Positions 18,128-26,136 of a DNA stretch of 64,000 bases are shown piece by piece (position 1 is the first letter of the stretch; each line of letters begins with the position of its first letter). The translations under genes were made by a program, and so were the position numbers. Origin of the DNA: Clostridia bacterium (GTDB lineage Bacteria > Bacillota > Clostridia > Oscillospirales > Acutalibacteraceae). The DNA is taken from the NCBI GenBank assembly GCA_017503135.1, contig JAFVTQ010000002.1:235502-299501 (forward strand), written 5' to 3'. The notes under the pieces were generated by a model. The model had not been told where the DNA came from. It ran no database searches and worked only from the letters and a program-made list of their open reading frames with translations.

Positions 18128-19051
18128 TTAAAATATAGTAAATATATTTTTCTCTGCGTTTTTTGGTGAATATTGCCAGTCGTCTATGTGTGTGCCATCA
18201 CTGTAATATCTAACGGGGTCAGGTGGATTGTTATTTGGAAAACTATCAACTATTGAAAGCTTGATTTTCATTTTTTCTGGGTTAATGCTTTTTATGTAAA
18301 CGCTTGCTAAATCCCCTTCTTGCACATCACTTGAATATTCGGCAAGACCAGCGAGATTAGGCGCTAATTCAATAAAAACTCCGTATTTTTCAATAGAACG
18401 AACAATACCGCCAACCGTCTGCCCTGCTTTAAAGTTGCTTGCATTTTCTTCCCAAGTGCCAAGCAATTCTTTTAATGATAATGTGACTCTGTTTTTCTCG
18501 TCTATACTTTTAACTACTGCTTTTATAATCGTATTGACCGATAATCTCACGCTTGGGTGTGGAATTCGGGACACCGAAATGCTATCAATGGGTAAAAGTG
18601 CAGAAATGCCACAACCAATATCACAAAACGAGCCAAAAGTTTCGTTATGAGTAACTCTTGCATTTATAATGTCACCGGGAGTCAGTTTTTTTATGAATTC
18701 TTCAATGCATTCTTCCTGCACAGCTCTGCGACTTAATATTGCTGTGCGATTTCCAATCTCATCATCCATAAAATCAATGATTTTAAAACAGACAGGTTTG
18801 TTTACTCTTGAAATTATTGCAATGTCTCGGACACTACCGTCAGAAATACCCATTGCACATTCTTCTCTTGGTATAACCCCTTTGATTGCGCCCAAATCAA
18901 CGTGAAGATTATGGTCTCTGTCGCAAAGAAGAGCTTTGGCTTCAAGAATTCGGTCTTCTAAGAAGCATTCTCGCAATTCTGATATTGACTCCATTGCCTT
19001 TTTATTGTGTTTTTTCTCAATTAAAAACCCTTCAGGGTAATATTTTTTCAT
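18128..19051 (-). CDS. S1 RNA-binding domain protein (RpsA-like)
   Basis: A 307-aa cytoplasmic protein with three S1-type OB-fold repeats at about 32-110, 121-197 and 208-272; the last two are clear ('GDIINARVTHNETFGSFCDI', 'GQTVGGIVRSIEKYGVFIEL'). It is shorter than E. coli S1 and resembles the S1-homologues of Firmicutes. The start is the ATG at 19049-19051 with AAGGTGA upstream; the frame is open further upstream, but that part runs antisense through DUF951 and prfA and is rejected. Role in translation is inferred from the domains only. Confidence 0.85.
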   Translation of the reverse strand: MKKYYPEGFLIEKKHNKKAMESISELRECFLEDRILEAKALLCDRDHNLHVDLGAIKGVIPREECAMGISDGSVRDIAIISRVNKPVCFKIIDFMDDEIGNRTAILSRRAVQEECIEEFIKKLTPGDIINARVTHNETFGSFCDIGCGISALLPIDSISVSRIPHPSVRLSVNTIIKAVVKSIDEKNRVTLSLKELLGTWEENASNFKAGQTVGGIVRSIEKYGVFIELAPNLAGLAEYSSDVQEGDLASVYIKSINPEKMKIKLSIVDSFPNNNPPDPVRYYSDGTHIDDWQYSPKNAEKNIFTIF

Positions 19052-19075
19052 ACTAATCACCTTTATTTTCAAATT

Positions 19076-19103
19076 AATATATAAATATGAAACAAAAGTG
19101 CAA
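19076..19103 (-). promoter_or_regulatory. Putative promoter of the S1-domain gene
   Basis: Minus-strand TTGCAC (19098-19103), 16-bp spacer, TATATT (19076-19081), divergent from the DUF951-prfA promoter. Confidence 0.35.
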
Positions 19104-19128
19104 ATAAGAATTAAAAATAGGTATTTTA

Positions 19129-19157
19129 TTTTCATAACATTTATGGTATTATATAAT
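19129..19157 (+). promoter_or_regulatory. Putative promoter of the DUF951-prfA operon
   Basis: TTTTCA (19129-19134), 17-bp spacer, perfect TATAAT (19152-19157), 24 bp before the first ATG. Confidence 0.45.
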
Positions 19158-19181
19158 GTAATATATTTTGAGGTAATTTTT

Positions 19182-19373
19182 ATGGATGTTAGAGTTAATG
19201 ATATTCTTGAAATGAAAAAGCCACATCCCTGTGGTTGTAAACAGTTTTTAGTGCTTCGTTCAGGCATGGATTTTCGTATCCGCTGCACAAACTGTGAGCG
19301 TGAGGTTATGGTGCCACGCGCAAAGATTGAAAAGAATATAAAGAAGATAATCAGGGAGAATGAAAATGTTTGA
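19182..19373 (+). CDS. DUF951 family small zinc-ribbon-like protein
   Basis: A 63-aa basic protein, [19 protein letters not shown] and onward, with two cysteine pairs (C17/C19 and C35/C38) suited to bind a zinc ion. The family is widespread in Firmicutes and of unknown function. The start is the ATG at 19182 with TGAGGTAA upstream. The 3' end overlaps prfA by 8 bases, so the two are translationally coupled, which hints at a translation-related role (inference). Confidence 0.85.
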   Translation: MDVRVNDILEMKKPHPCGCKQFLVLRSGMDFRIRCTNCEREVMVPRAKIEKNIKKIIRENENV

Positions 19374-20436
19374 TAAATTGTTAGGTATTGAAGCAAGATT
19401 TGAAAGTGTGAATGAACAACTTTGTGACCCTGCAACAGTCAGTGACCAACAGTTATATACAAAGTTAATGAAAGAGTTAAAGCAATTAACCCCTGTTGTT
19501 GAGAAATTCCGTGAATATAAAGGGCACAAAGACACCTTTGAAGAATCTAAAATGCTTTTAGATGAAAGTGGAATGGACAAAGACTTCAAAGAAATGGTGC
19601 AAGAAGAATTTGAAACTGCAAAGGAAATGCTTGATGTCACTTGGGAAGAATTAAAAATACTTCTTCTCCCCCGCGACCCTAATGATGACCGTAGCGTTAT
19701 TATTGAAATCCGTGGTGGTGCAGGTGGTGAAGAAGCTGCGCTCTTTGCGAATTCGCTTTTCAGAATGTACACAATGTATGCTGAAGCTCGTGGATGGAAA
19801 ATTGAAATACTCTCTGAAAACCCAACCGAGCTTGGTGGATATAAAGAAGTAATATTCTCAGTTGACGGTGACGGTGCATATTCTCGCTTTAAGTTTGAAA
19901 GTGGTGTTCACAGAGTTCAGCGAGTTCCCGAAACAGAAAGTCAGGGACGAATTCAGACATCAACCGTTACTGTTGCAGTTTTGCCAGAAGCAGAAGATGT
20001 TGACTTTGAACTGAATCCTGCTGATTTACAGATTGATGTTTTCCGTTCAAGTGGTGCAGGTGGACAAAAGGTTAACAAGACTTCATCTGCCATCCGTGTT
20101 ACTCACTTGCCTACAGGTATGGTTGTTGAGTGTCAGGATGAAAGAAGTCAGCACAAGAATAAAGACAAAGCACTTAAGGTTCTTCGTTCACGACTTCTCG
20201 AAATTGAACAGGCAAAGCACGACGCTGAAATTGCAGGTCAGAGAAAGAGTCAGGTTGGTACAGGCGACCGAAGTGAGCGAATCAGAACCTACAACTTCCC
20301 ACAAGGTCGAGTAAGTGACCACAGAATTGGTCTTACACTTTATAAAATTGAGCAGATTATGAATGGTGACATTGATGAAATTATCGATGCACTCATTACA
20401 GCAGATACTGCTGAAAAATTAAAAGCAAACGAGTAA
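19366..20436 (+). CDS. prfA: Peptide chain release factor 1
   Basis: Recognises UAA/UAG stop codons and triggers peptide release. The codon-reading PxT motif is present as PET ('[13 protein letters not shown]'), and the catalytic GGQ motif is in '[12 protein letters not shown]'. Two ATGs compete: 19360 lies only 1-3 bases after the CAGGGAGA ribosome site, so 19366 (MFDKLLGIE) is preferred, giving 356 aa, the family length. It is followed by sua5 after 5 bases; the prfA-sua5 neighbourhood is common in Firmicutes. Confidence 0.95.
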   Translation: MFDKLLGIEARFESVNEQLCDPATVSDQQLYTKLMKELKQLTPVVEKFREYKGHKDTFEESKMLLDESGMDKDFKEMVQEEFETAKEMLDVTWEELKILLLPRDPNDDRSVIIEIRGGAGGEEAALFANSLFRMYTMYAEARGWKIEILSENPTELGGYKEVIFSVDGDGAYSRFKFESGVHRVQRVPETESQGRIQTSTVTVAVLPEAEDVDFELNPADLQIDVFRSSGAGGQKVNKTSSAIRVTHLPTGMVVECQDERSQHKNKDKALKVLRSRLLEIEQAKHDAEIAGQRKSQVGTGDRSERIRTYNFPQGRVSDHRIGLTLYKIEQIMNGDIDEIIDALITADTAEKLKANE

Positions 20437-20441
20437 TTTTT

Positions 20442-21458
20442 ATGAAAACAGAAGTAATTAACATTACAACTGAATATGAAAAAGCATTAAGCGAAGCTAA
20501 AAGGCTTATCAATGACGGTGAAGTTGTTGGAATCCCAACCGAAACCGTTTACGGACTTGCTGCAAATGCATTAGACGAAGATGCAGTAAAGAAAATCTTT
20601 GTTGCAAAAGGACGACCAAGTGACAATCCACTTATTGTGCATATTGCAAAGTTTGAAGATTTAGAGCCACTTGTAGCTGAAATTCCTGAAAAGGTTAAAA
20701 TTATGGCTGAAAAATTTTGGCCTGCCGCTCTTACTATGATTATGAAAAAGAGTGACAAGATTTCAAATGTGGTTTCAGGAAATCTCGACACGGTTGCTAT
20801 CCGTATGCCAAAAAGCGATTATGCAAGAGCCATAATCGATGCTTGTGGTTGTCCGTTGGCAGCACCATCTGCAAATCTTTCAGGTAGCCCTAGCCCTACA
20901 AATGCTAAATATGTTTTTGACGATATGAATGGTAGAATTCCACTCATAATTGATGGTGGAAGCTGTGAAATCGGAGTTGAATCAACTGTTATTTCATTTG
21001 CCGAAGACCCACCAAGACTTCTCCGTCCAGGTGGTGTAACTCTCGAAAAAATGACAGAGTTAATCGGTGAAATCGTTGTTGACGATGCTGTGCTCAACAA
21101 GTTAGAAGATGGTGCAGTTGCGTCATCCCCCGGTATGAAATACAAGCATTATGCACCAAGTGCAGACATAACAATCATAAAAAGTGATTTTGAAACTTTT
21201 AAAAATCTTTGCGAAAGCGAAAATGCAACTGCATTGTGCTTTGACGGTGAGAATGATAGTTTGTCTTGCCCATCTGTTACATACGGTGACAAGAATGACG
21301 GTTTCAGTCAGAGTGCAAGACTCTTTGATGCACTTCGCGAGTTAGACGAAATGGGTGCAAAAAACGTTTATGCCCGTTGCCCTGACACAAAGGGTATGGG
21401 ATTAGCGGTGTATAATCGTTTAATCCGTGCAAGTGGATTTAAAATCAAGGTGATATAA
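20442..21458 (+). CDS. sua5: L-threonylcarbamoyladenylate synthase (Sua5, two-domain)
   Basis: Makes threonylcarbamoyl-AMP from threonine, bicarbonate and ATP for t6A37 modification of ANN-decoding tRNAs. The YrdC domain occupies about 1-205, with 'GIPTETVYGLAANA', 'KGRPSDNPL' and 'PSANLSGSPSPT'. A C-terminal Sua5 domain (about 230-338) follows the linker 'SSPGMKYKHYAP', which is diagnostic of the long form. The stop overlaps the coaE start (TAATG). Confidence 0.93.
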   Translation: MKTEVINITTEYEKALSEAKRLINDGEVVGIPTETVYGLAANALDEDAVKKIFVAKGRPSDNPLIVHIAKFEDLEPLVAEIPEKVKIMAEKFWPAALTMIMKKSDKISNVVSGNLDTVAIRMPKSDYARAIIDACGCPLAAPSANLSGSPSPTNAKYVFDDMNGRIPLIIDGGSCEIGVESTVISFAEDPPRLLRPGGVTLEKMTELIGEIVVDDAVLNKLEDGAVASSPGMKYKHYAPSADITIIKSDFETFKNLCESENATALCFDGENDSLSCPSVTYGDKNDGFSQSARLFDALRELDEMGAKNVYARCPDTKGMGLAVYNRLIRASGFKIKVI

Positions 21459-22048
21459 TGAAAATTATCGGTCTTACGGGACTTACTGGTGCTGGAAAAA
21501 GCACCGTTGCTCAAAAGTTAATGGCTTATGGTTGCTATCACATTGACGCTGACAAAGTTGCCCGTGAAGTTATAAACAACAACGAAAATGTCAAAAATAA
21601 ATTAAAAGAGCGTTTTGGTGATGACGTAATCCATGATGATGGCACAACAAATCGTCCGTTACTTGCTACCCGTGCATTTGCTGATGAGCAGAGCACAAAC
21701 GATTTAAACAACATCACTCACCCCGCTGTGACAGAAGAAATCCAATCCATTATTAAGGATATGGAAGAAGTTGGTTATCGCGGTGCAATTATTGATGCCA
21801 TTGCACTTTTTGAAAGTGGTGAAGATGCTCTTTGTGACTTTACTGTTGCAGTTGTTGCACCAAAAGAAATTCGACTTGAAAGAATAATGAAACGCGACAA
21901 CATTACAGAAGAAAAAGCACTTGAGAGAATAAATGCTCAAAAAGACGAAAGCTTTTTCACAAGTCGTGCTGATTTTGTTTTATGGAATTACCCACCATAC
22001 GACTTAAATGTAGAAATAAAACCAATTATTTTACAATTAGATTTATAA
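21458..22048 (+). CDS. coaE: Dephospho-CoA kinase
   Basis: Phosphorylates the 3'-hydroxyl of dephospho-CoA, the last step of CoA synthesis. The 196-aa P-loop kinase has Walker A G8-LTGAG-K14-S15 and 'HIDADKVAREV' for substrate binding. The start overlaps the sua5 stop by one base. The protein has the normal family length. Confidence 0.93.
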   Translation: MKIIGLTGLTGAGKSTVAQKLMAYGCYHIDADKVAREVINNNENVKNKLKERFGDDVIHDDGTTNRPLLATRAFADEQSTNDLNNITHPAVTEEIQSIIKDMEEVGYRGAIIDAIALFESGEDALCDFTVAVVAPKEIRLERIMKRDNITEEKALERINAQKDESFFTSRADFVLWNYPPYDLNVEIKPIILQLDL

Positions 22049-22066
22049 CCGAAAGGAGAAAATATT

Positions 22067-23458
22067 ATGGACTTAAATGAAATGAAAAAGGAACTTTTCT
22101 ATGAGCCAAAGCATGCTATGGAAACAGTAAACGACGAAACAGTTAAACTTGCCGATGATTTTTGTGAGGGTTATAAAGATTATTTGGACTTCGCAAAAAT
22201 CGAGCGTGAATCTGTTGAATTTTTCATAAAAGAAGCAGAAAGCAAAGGCTACACAGAATTTGATAACACAAAAAAATATAATGCTGGTGACAAAGTTTAT
22301 TTCAACAACAGAAACAAGGCAATTATTCTTTGCGTATTCGGTAAAAAGAATATCGCAGAAGGTGTGAAAATTTCTGCTGCACATATCGACTCACCTCGTC
22401 TTGACCTTAAACCTAACCCACTTTATGAAGATTCTTCACTTGCATATTTCAAGACTCACTACTACGGCGGAATCAAGAAATACCAATGGACTGCTATTCC
22501 ACTTGCACTCCACGGTGTTGTTGTTAAGGCAAACGGTGAAACAGTTAAAGTTAATATCGGCGAAGACGAAAACGACCCACAATTCTGTGTTACTGACCTT
22601 CTTCCACACCTTGCACAAGACCAGATGAAACAAACAATGAGCGAAGGCATCAAAGGTGAACAACTCAATATTCTTATCGGTTCTCGTCCATTCTCAAAGG
22701 ATGAAGGCAGCGATAAAGTTAAACTCAACATCATCAAAATTCTTAACGAGAAATATGGAATTACCGAAGGTGATTTCCTGAGTGCTGAGCTTGAACTTGT
22801 TCCTGCATTCAAGGCTCGTGACATTGGTTTTGACAGAAGCCTTATCGGTGCTTATGGTCACGACGACAAGGTTTGTGCTTACCCTGCTGCACAGGCAATA
22901 TTCAATATTGAAAATCCTGAATACACTTGCCTTACAGTTCTTACAGATAAAGAAGAAATTGGCTCAGACGGCAACACCGGTCTTAACTCATCATATATGA
23001 AATACTTTATCCACGATTTAGCAGTTATGGGTGGAGTTGAACCTTGGAGAGTGCTTTCAAAATCAGAATGTCTTTCTGCAGACGTTAACGCAGCATTTGA
23101 CCCAACATTCCCTGAAGTTAGTGAAAGAAAGAACTGTTCTTTTGTAAATAACGGTGTTGTTATTACAAAATACACAGGTGCTCGTGGTAAGAGTGGCACT
23201 TCTGATGCTTCTGCTGAATATATGGGCAAAATCCGCAGAATGCTCAATGCAAATGATGTTGTATGGCAAATTGGTGAGCTTGGCAAGGTTGATGCAGGTG
23301 GCGGCGGTACAGTTGCTATGTATGTTGCTAATCTCGACATCGACACAATCGACCTTGGTGTGCCTGTTCTTTCAATGCATGCACCACTTGAAGTTGTTTC
23401 AAAACTTGATGTCTATATGGCATATAGAGCATTTAAAGTGTTCTTCGAGCAGAAATAA
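22067..23458 (+). CDS. M18 family aminopeptidase
   Basis: A 463-aa cytoplasmic metallo-aminopeptidase of the M18 family, which removes N-terminal residues using two metal ions. Visible ligand motifs are 'AAHIDSPRLDLKPNP', 'DKEEIGSDGNTG' (catalytic Glu and ligand) and a late 'LSMHAPLE' His. The start has GAAAGGAG upstream and lies 18 bases after coaE, so it is probably the last gene of the prfA operon. The family is well populated in Clostridia. Confidence 0.9.
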   Translation: MDLNEMKKELFYEPKHAMETVNDETVKLADDFCEGYKDYLDFAKIERESVEFFIKEAESKGYTEFDNTKKYNAGDKVYFNNRNKAIILCVFGKKNIAEGVKISAAHIDSPRLDLKPNPLYEDSSLAYFKTHYYGGIKKYQWTAIPLALHGVVVKANGETVKVNIGEDENDPQFCVTDLLPHLAQDQMKQTMSEGIKGEQLNILIGSRPFSKDEGSDKVKLNIIKILNEKYGITEGDFLSAELELVPAFKARDIGFDRSLIGAYGHDDKVCAYPAAQAIFNIENPEYTCLTVLTDKEEIGSDGNTGLNSSYMKYFIHDLAVMGGVEPWRVLSKSECLSADVNAAFDPTFPEVSERKNCSFVNNGVVITKYTGARGKSGTSDASAEYMGKIRRMLNANDVVWQIGELGKVDAGGGGTVAMYVANLDIDTIDLGVPVLSMHAPLEVVSKLDVYMAYRAFKVFFEQK

Positions 23459-23483
23459 AGTGCAAATACAATATATAAGCAAA

Positions 23484-23516
23484 AAAGACCGAGCGGTTTT
23501 GCTCGGTCTTATTTTA
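23484..23516. terminator. Bidirectional terminator between the M18 peptidase and SGNH hydrolase genes
   Basis: A 10-bp stem AAGACCGAGC (23485-23494) / GCTCGGTCTT (23501-23510) with loop GGTTTT. T-runs lie on both sides. The stop codon of the minus-strand gene (23509-23511) overlaps the stem. Confidence 0.85.
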
Positions 23517-24165
23517 TTAACAATGGAGTTATGTTTTCTGAAATAATTTGATATGCCTTTACATTAATATGAAGTCCATCAAAGGTGAACTCTTTTTTTA
23601 GTTGCCCTTGCTGGTCACTTAATTTTTCACTAAGGTCAAGCCATACACAATTATGCTTTTGGCAGATTTTGAAAAATTCAGTGTTCATTTCATTGATTTT
23701 TTTATTGCTACGTTTATCGCTTCTATATCGCATTGATTCATTTATAGGATAAACGGCTTCAACAACGAAATTAACATCAGGGCACACTTTTTTGCTATCT
23801 GTTATGATTTTCTCAAGATTTTGCACTGAAACTGAAAGCGGAACACCACGACTGATGTCATTTGTACCAATAAGAAGAACAATGTTTTTAGGCTCAATAG
23901 AGAGCACATTATCATGGAGTCTTTCTACGAGTCTGTCGCTTGTATCACCACTGATACCGCGGTTATAAACTGCCTGGCCGCTTGATTTACAGAAATCGTA
24001 AAACAACTCATAATAGTTAAAAAAGTCAGTAATTGAGTCGCCCAAAAGCACCGTTTGATTTTTCAATGCATATTGTTGGTTCAACAGTGTATAATTGCAT
24101 TTTTTAGTTGCCATTTCGGGATTGTATTCAGTGTGTTTGGCAAAATCTTTTTTCTTTTTAAACAA
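23509..24165 (-). CDS. SGNH/GDSL-type hydrolase, TTG start
   Basis: A 218-aa hydrolase with the four SGNH blocks: G42-D-S44-I ('LLGDSITDF'), 'NRGISGDTS', 'LIGTNDISRG' and D196-G-L-H199. It probably acts as an esterase or deacetylase; no signal peptide is seen. I choose TTG at 24163-24165 because AAGGTG lies 7 bases before it and immediately follows the stop of the upstream gene. An in-frame ATG at 24210 sits inside the upstream gene without a ribosome site. Confidence 0.78.
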   Translation of the reverse strand: MFKKKKDFAKHTEYNPEMATKKCNYTLLNQQYALKNQTVLLGDSITDFFNYYELFYDFCKSSGQAVYNRGISGDTSDRLVERLHDNVLSIEPKNIVLLIGTNDISRGVPLSVSVQNLEKIITDSKKVCPDVNFVVEAVYPINESMRYRSDKRSNKKINEMNTEFFKICQKHNCVWLDLSEKLSDQQGQLKKEFTFDGLHINVKAYQIISENITPLLIK

Positions 24166-24176
24166 TAAAAAACACC

Positions 24177-25217
24177 TTATTCTGAAAGAAAATCTCTTTT
24201 CATAACACATTCTTCAAAGAATGAATTTGCAGTATCCATAACTGTCAAATCTTCTTTTGTGATGAGTGAATAGTCTATTGATTGATAGATTTCATATGCT
24301 TCCTGACTATTTTCAGGTAACGAGCCAACCCTTGCAAAAATATCGTTAAGATATTGTTCAGCATCTTTTGCAAGATAAACATTGTGATATTTGCTCTCAT
24401 AAAGAACGGTTCTGGCGTTTTGATTTTCTGCAATTCTATGCTTCATTCCCACCGGACTATTCTGCACATTGATAGTCATATCGTTGCCACCGTGCATAAC
24501 AAGTGTTGGGATGTGGTTGCTCGAAATTGTTTCGCAAGAACGAAGAATACCAACTTTACCGAATTTCATAAGATTCACAATATCAAGGAATGGTGTCATA
24601 AAGCGAATATTTGCCTTTGTTTTCATTTTTACCATATCTGAGAGCAATCTGTTAAGAGAATGGAAAGGTGAGAATGCAACAATACCTTTGATTTCAACAT
24701 CGGGGGACAAAGCGGCAACATTACATACACTATATCCACCCCAAGAGTGACCTAAAAGTAAAAGTGGTAGCTCTTTGAGGTCGTCACGGGTTGACACATA
24801 TTTAATTGCGTATTTTAAGTCGATAACACCCTGTGCAAATCCTTTAAGTTTTTTGCCTTCTGACTCACACGTGCCTGTGTTGTCATAAGCCAAAACAAGA
24901 TAACCTTTTTGTGCGAAATAGTTAATTTCTGTGGTGTAAGCTAAGTGACCTGCACCCATACCGTGCGAAAAAACTATAAGTGCTTTATATTTGTCAATCT
25001 TTGCTCCACTATAAAGAAATCCGTTAAGTGTTTGACCACTATCTGATTTGAAACTGATTGGGTGAGCGTTAAGATTATCAAAGTTTTTTGCTTTTAAATA
25101 TTTAAGGTTTTCGTTACCCTCACATCTTTTATTAAGCCCTGCTGCATCAAGCAGTTTTGCGGCTAAAATAATGAGAATTGCAACAACTGCAAGTATTCCC
25201 AACAAAATGTAAAGCAT
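24177..25217 (-). CDS. Membrane-anchored alpha/beta hydrolase
   Basis: A 346-aa protein with an N-terminal hydrophobic anchor (about 3-23) and an alpha/beta-hydrolase domain. The oxyanion region is 'VFSHGMGAG', the nucleophile elbow is G156-H-S158-W-G, and later Asp ('HGGNDMTI') and His ('SKYHNVYL') complete a plausible triad. It resembles the bem46/YqkD-type serine peptidase or esterase group; the substrate is unknown. It is the first gene of a two-gene operon with the SGNH hydrolase, 11 bases apart. Confidence 0.82.
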   Translation of the reverse strand: MLYILLGILAVVAILIILAAKLLDAAGLNKRCEGNENLKYLKAKNFDNLNAHPISFKSDSGQTLNGFLYSGAKIDKYKALIVFSHGMGAGHLAYTTEINYFAQKGYLVLAYDNTGTCESEGKKLKGFAQGVIDLKYAIKYVSTRDDLKELPLLLLGHSWGGYSVCNVAALSPDVEIKGIVAFSPFHSLNRLLSDMVKMKTKANIRFMTPFLDIVNLMKFGKVGILRSCETISSNHIPTLVMHGGNDMTINVQNSPVGMKHRIAENQNARTVLYESKYHNVYLAKDAEQYLNDIFARVGSLPENSQEAYEIYQSIDYSLITKEDLTVMDTANSFFEECVMKRDFLSE

Positions 25218-25242
25218 AATAACACTCCCTTCAATTTAAAAT

Positions 25243-25271
25243 ATTTTATCATATTTTGTCGAATTTGTAAA
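25243..25271 (-). promoter_or_regulatory. Promoter of the hydrolase operon
   Basis: Minus-strand TTTACA (25266-25271), 17-bp spacer, TAAAAT (25243-25248), divergent from the xre promoter. Confidence 0.6.
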
Positions 25272-25288
25272 TATTCAGCTCAAAGTGT

Positions 25289-25318
25289 CACATTTGTGTT
25301 GTTTTTGCGACAAATGTG
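25289..25318. promoter_or_regulatory. Inverted-repeat operator overlapping the xre promoter
   Basis: Perfect 9-bp arms CACATTTGT (25289-25297) and ACAAATGTG (25310-25318), 21 bp centre to centre (two helical turns). The arms flank the -35 element and cover the spacer of the xre promoter, the usual layout for autorepression. Confidence 0.65.
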
Positions 25319-25327
25319 TGATAAAAT
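25299..25327 (+). promoter_or_regulatory. Extended -10 promoter of the xre gene
   Basis: Weak -35 TTGTTT (25299-25304), 17-bp spacer, TAAAAT (25322-25327) with an extended-10 TG at 25319-25320. Confidence 0.55.
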
Positions 25328-25365
25328 AAACAAAATATATTCACCATTTTTAAGAGGTGTTTTTA

Positions 25366-25734
25366 ATGAAACTCAGACAACTTAAAATTATCAGAAATCA
25401 AAACAAGCTCACACAACAACAGGTTGCAGATGTGTTGGGCATAAGTCGTTCTGCTTATTGTGGATATGAAACTGGCAGACGCTCACCCGATATTGATACT
25501 TTGGTGAAACTCAGTGAGTTTTATGGTATTTCAGTTGAGAAATTTGTTGGTAAAATTCTCACAAAATATGTTTATGATGATGAGTTTGTTGATGCTCAGC
25601 CTGAGGCTTGTTATATGGCACAACTTTCAAAAGAAGAAACTGATTTGATTATAAACTTAAGACTTTCAAGTGATGAGACAAAAAAAGAAATTTTTAACTT
25701 GGCAAGAGCAAAGACTAACAGAAAGTCTATATAA
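25366..25734 (+). CDS. XRE-family helix-turn-helix transcriptional regulator
   Basis: A 122-aa DNA-binding protein with an N-terminal HTH-3 domain (about 4-58: 'NKLTQQQVADVLGISRSAYCGYETG', the recognition helix around 'SRSAYCGYE'). The C-terminal about 55 residues hold no recognised ligand domain. The ATG at 25366 is preferred over a GTG at 25357 because AAGAGGTG sits just upstream. The inverted repeat in its promoter suggests autoregulation. It is followed after 12 bases by a DtxR-family gene, probably in one operon. Confidence 0.85.
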   Translation: MKLRQLKIIRNQNKLTQQQVADVLGISRSAYCGYETGRRSPDIDTLVKLSEFYGISVEKFVGKILTKYVYDDEFVDAQPEACYMAQLSKEETDLIINLRLSSDETKKEIFNLARAKTNRKSI

Positions 25735-25746
25735 GGAAGATTTGTT

Positions 25747-26133
25747 ATGAAATATAATTTTGAAAATATGACATCTTCTCTTGAAGATTATCTTGAAGCA
25801 GTTTTTGTGTTGTCTACAAAGATTGAGAATGTGCGTGTTACAGATATTGCCGAGCATTTAGGCGTGTCAAAACCAAGTGTCAACAGAGCAGTGAACACAC
25901 TTACTCAAAATGGTTTTTTAGAGCATGAAACCTATGGTAGTATTAAAATTACACCAATGGGTGAAAGCTATGCGGCTAATGTGCTTCGTCGTCATAAACT
26001 CATTAAACAATTTTTGGTTGACACATTGGGTGTTGATGAAGAGAACGCAGAAAACGATGCTTGTAAAATGGAACACGTTATGAGTTCTGTGACAATAGAT
26101 AAACTCTATGAATATCTTGAAAGGCAGGGGTAA
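25747..26133 (+). CDS. DtxR/MntR-family metal-dependent regulator
   Basis: A 128-aa repressor-type protein with a winged HTH (about 10-70, 'VRVTDIAEHLGVSKPSVNRAV') and a dimerisation/metal domain (about 75-128); the SH3-like third domain is absent, as in MntR. Candidate metal ligands are D14, E17, H83, C106, E109 and H110. D14 matches MntR-like proteins, while C106 in 'ACKMEH' matches the DtxR/IdeR position, so Mn versus Fe specificity cannot be called. It lies between xre and a flavoprotein gene, all co-directional. Confidence 0.88.
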   Translation: MKYNFENMTSSLEDYLEAVFVLSTKIENVRVTDIAEHLGVSKPSVNRAVNTLTQNGFLEHETYGSIKITPMGESYAANVLRRHKLIKQFLVDTLGVDEENAENDACKMEHVMSSVTIDKLYEYLERQG

Positions 26134-26136
26134 GCC

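Noticed and set aside
19052..19435. N-terminal extension of the S1-domain protein to 435 residues
   Set aside because: The extra part is antisense to DUF951 and the start of prfA, has no ribosome site and no S1 similarity.
22462..23346. Long minus-strand open frames (120 and 155 aa) inside the M18 peptidase
   Set aside because: Shadow frames opposite conserved catalytic motifs; Ser-rich composition typical of antisense translation.
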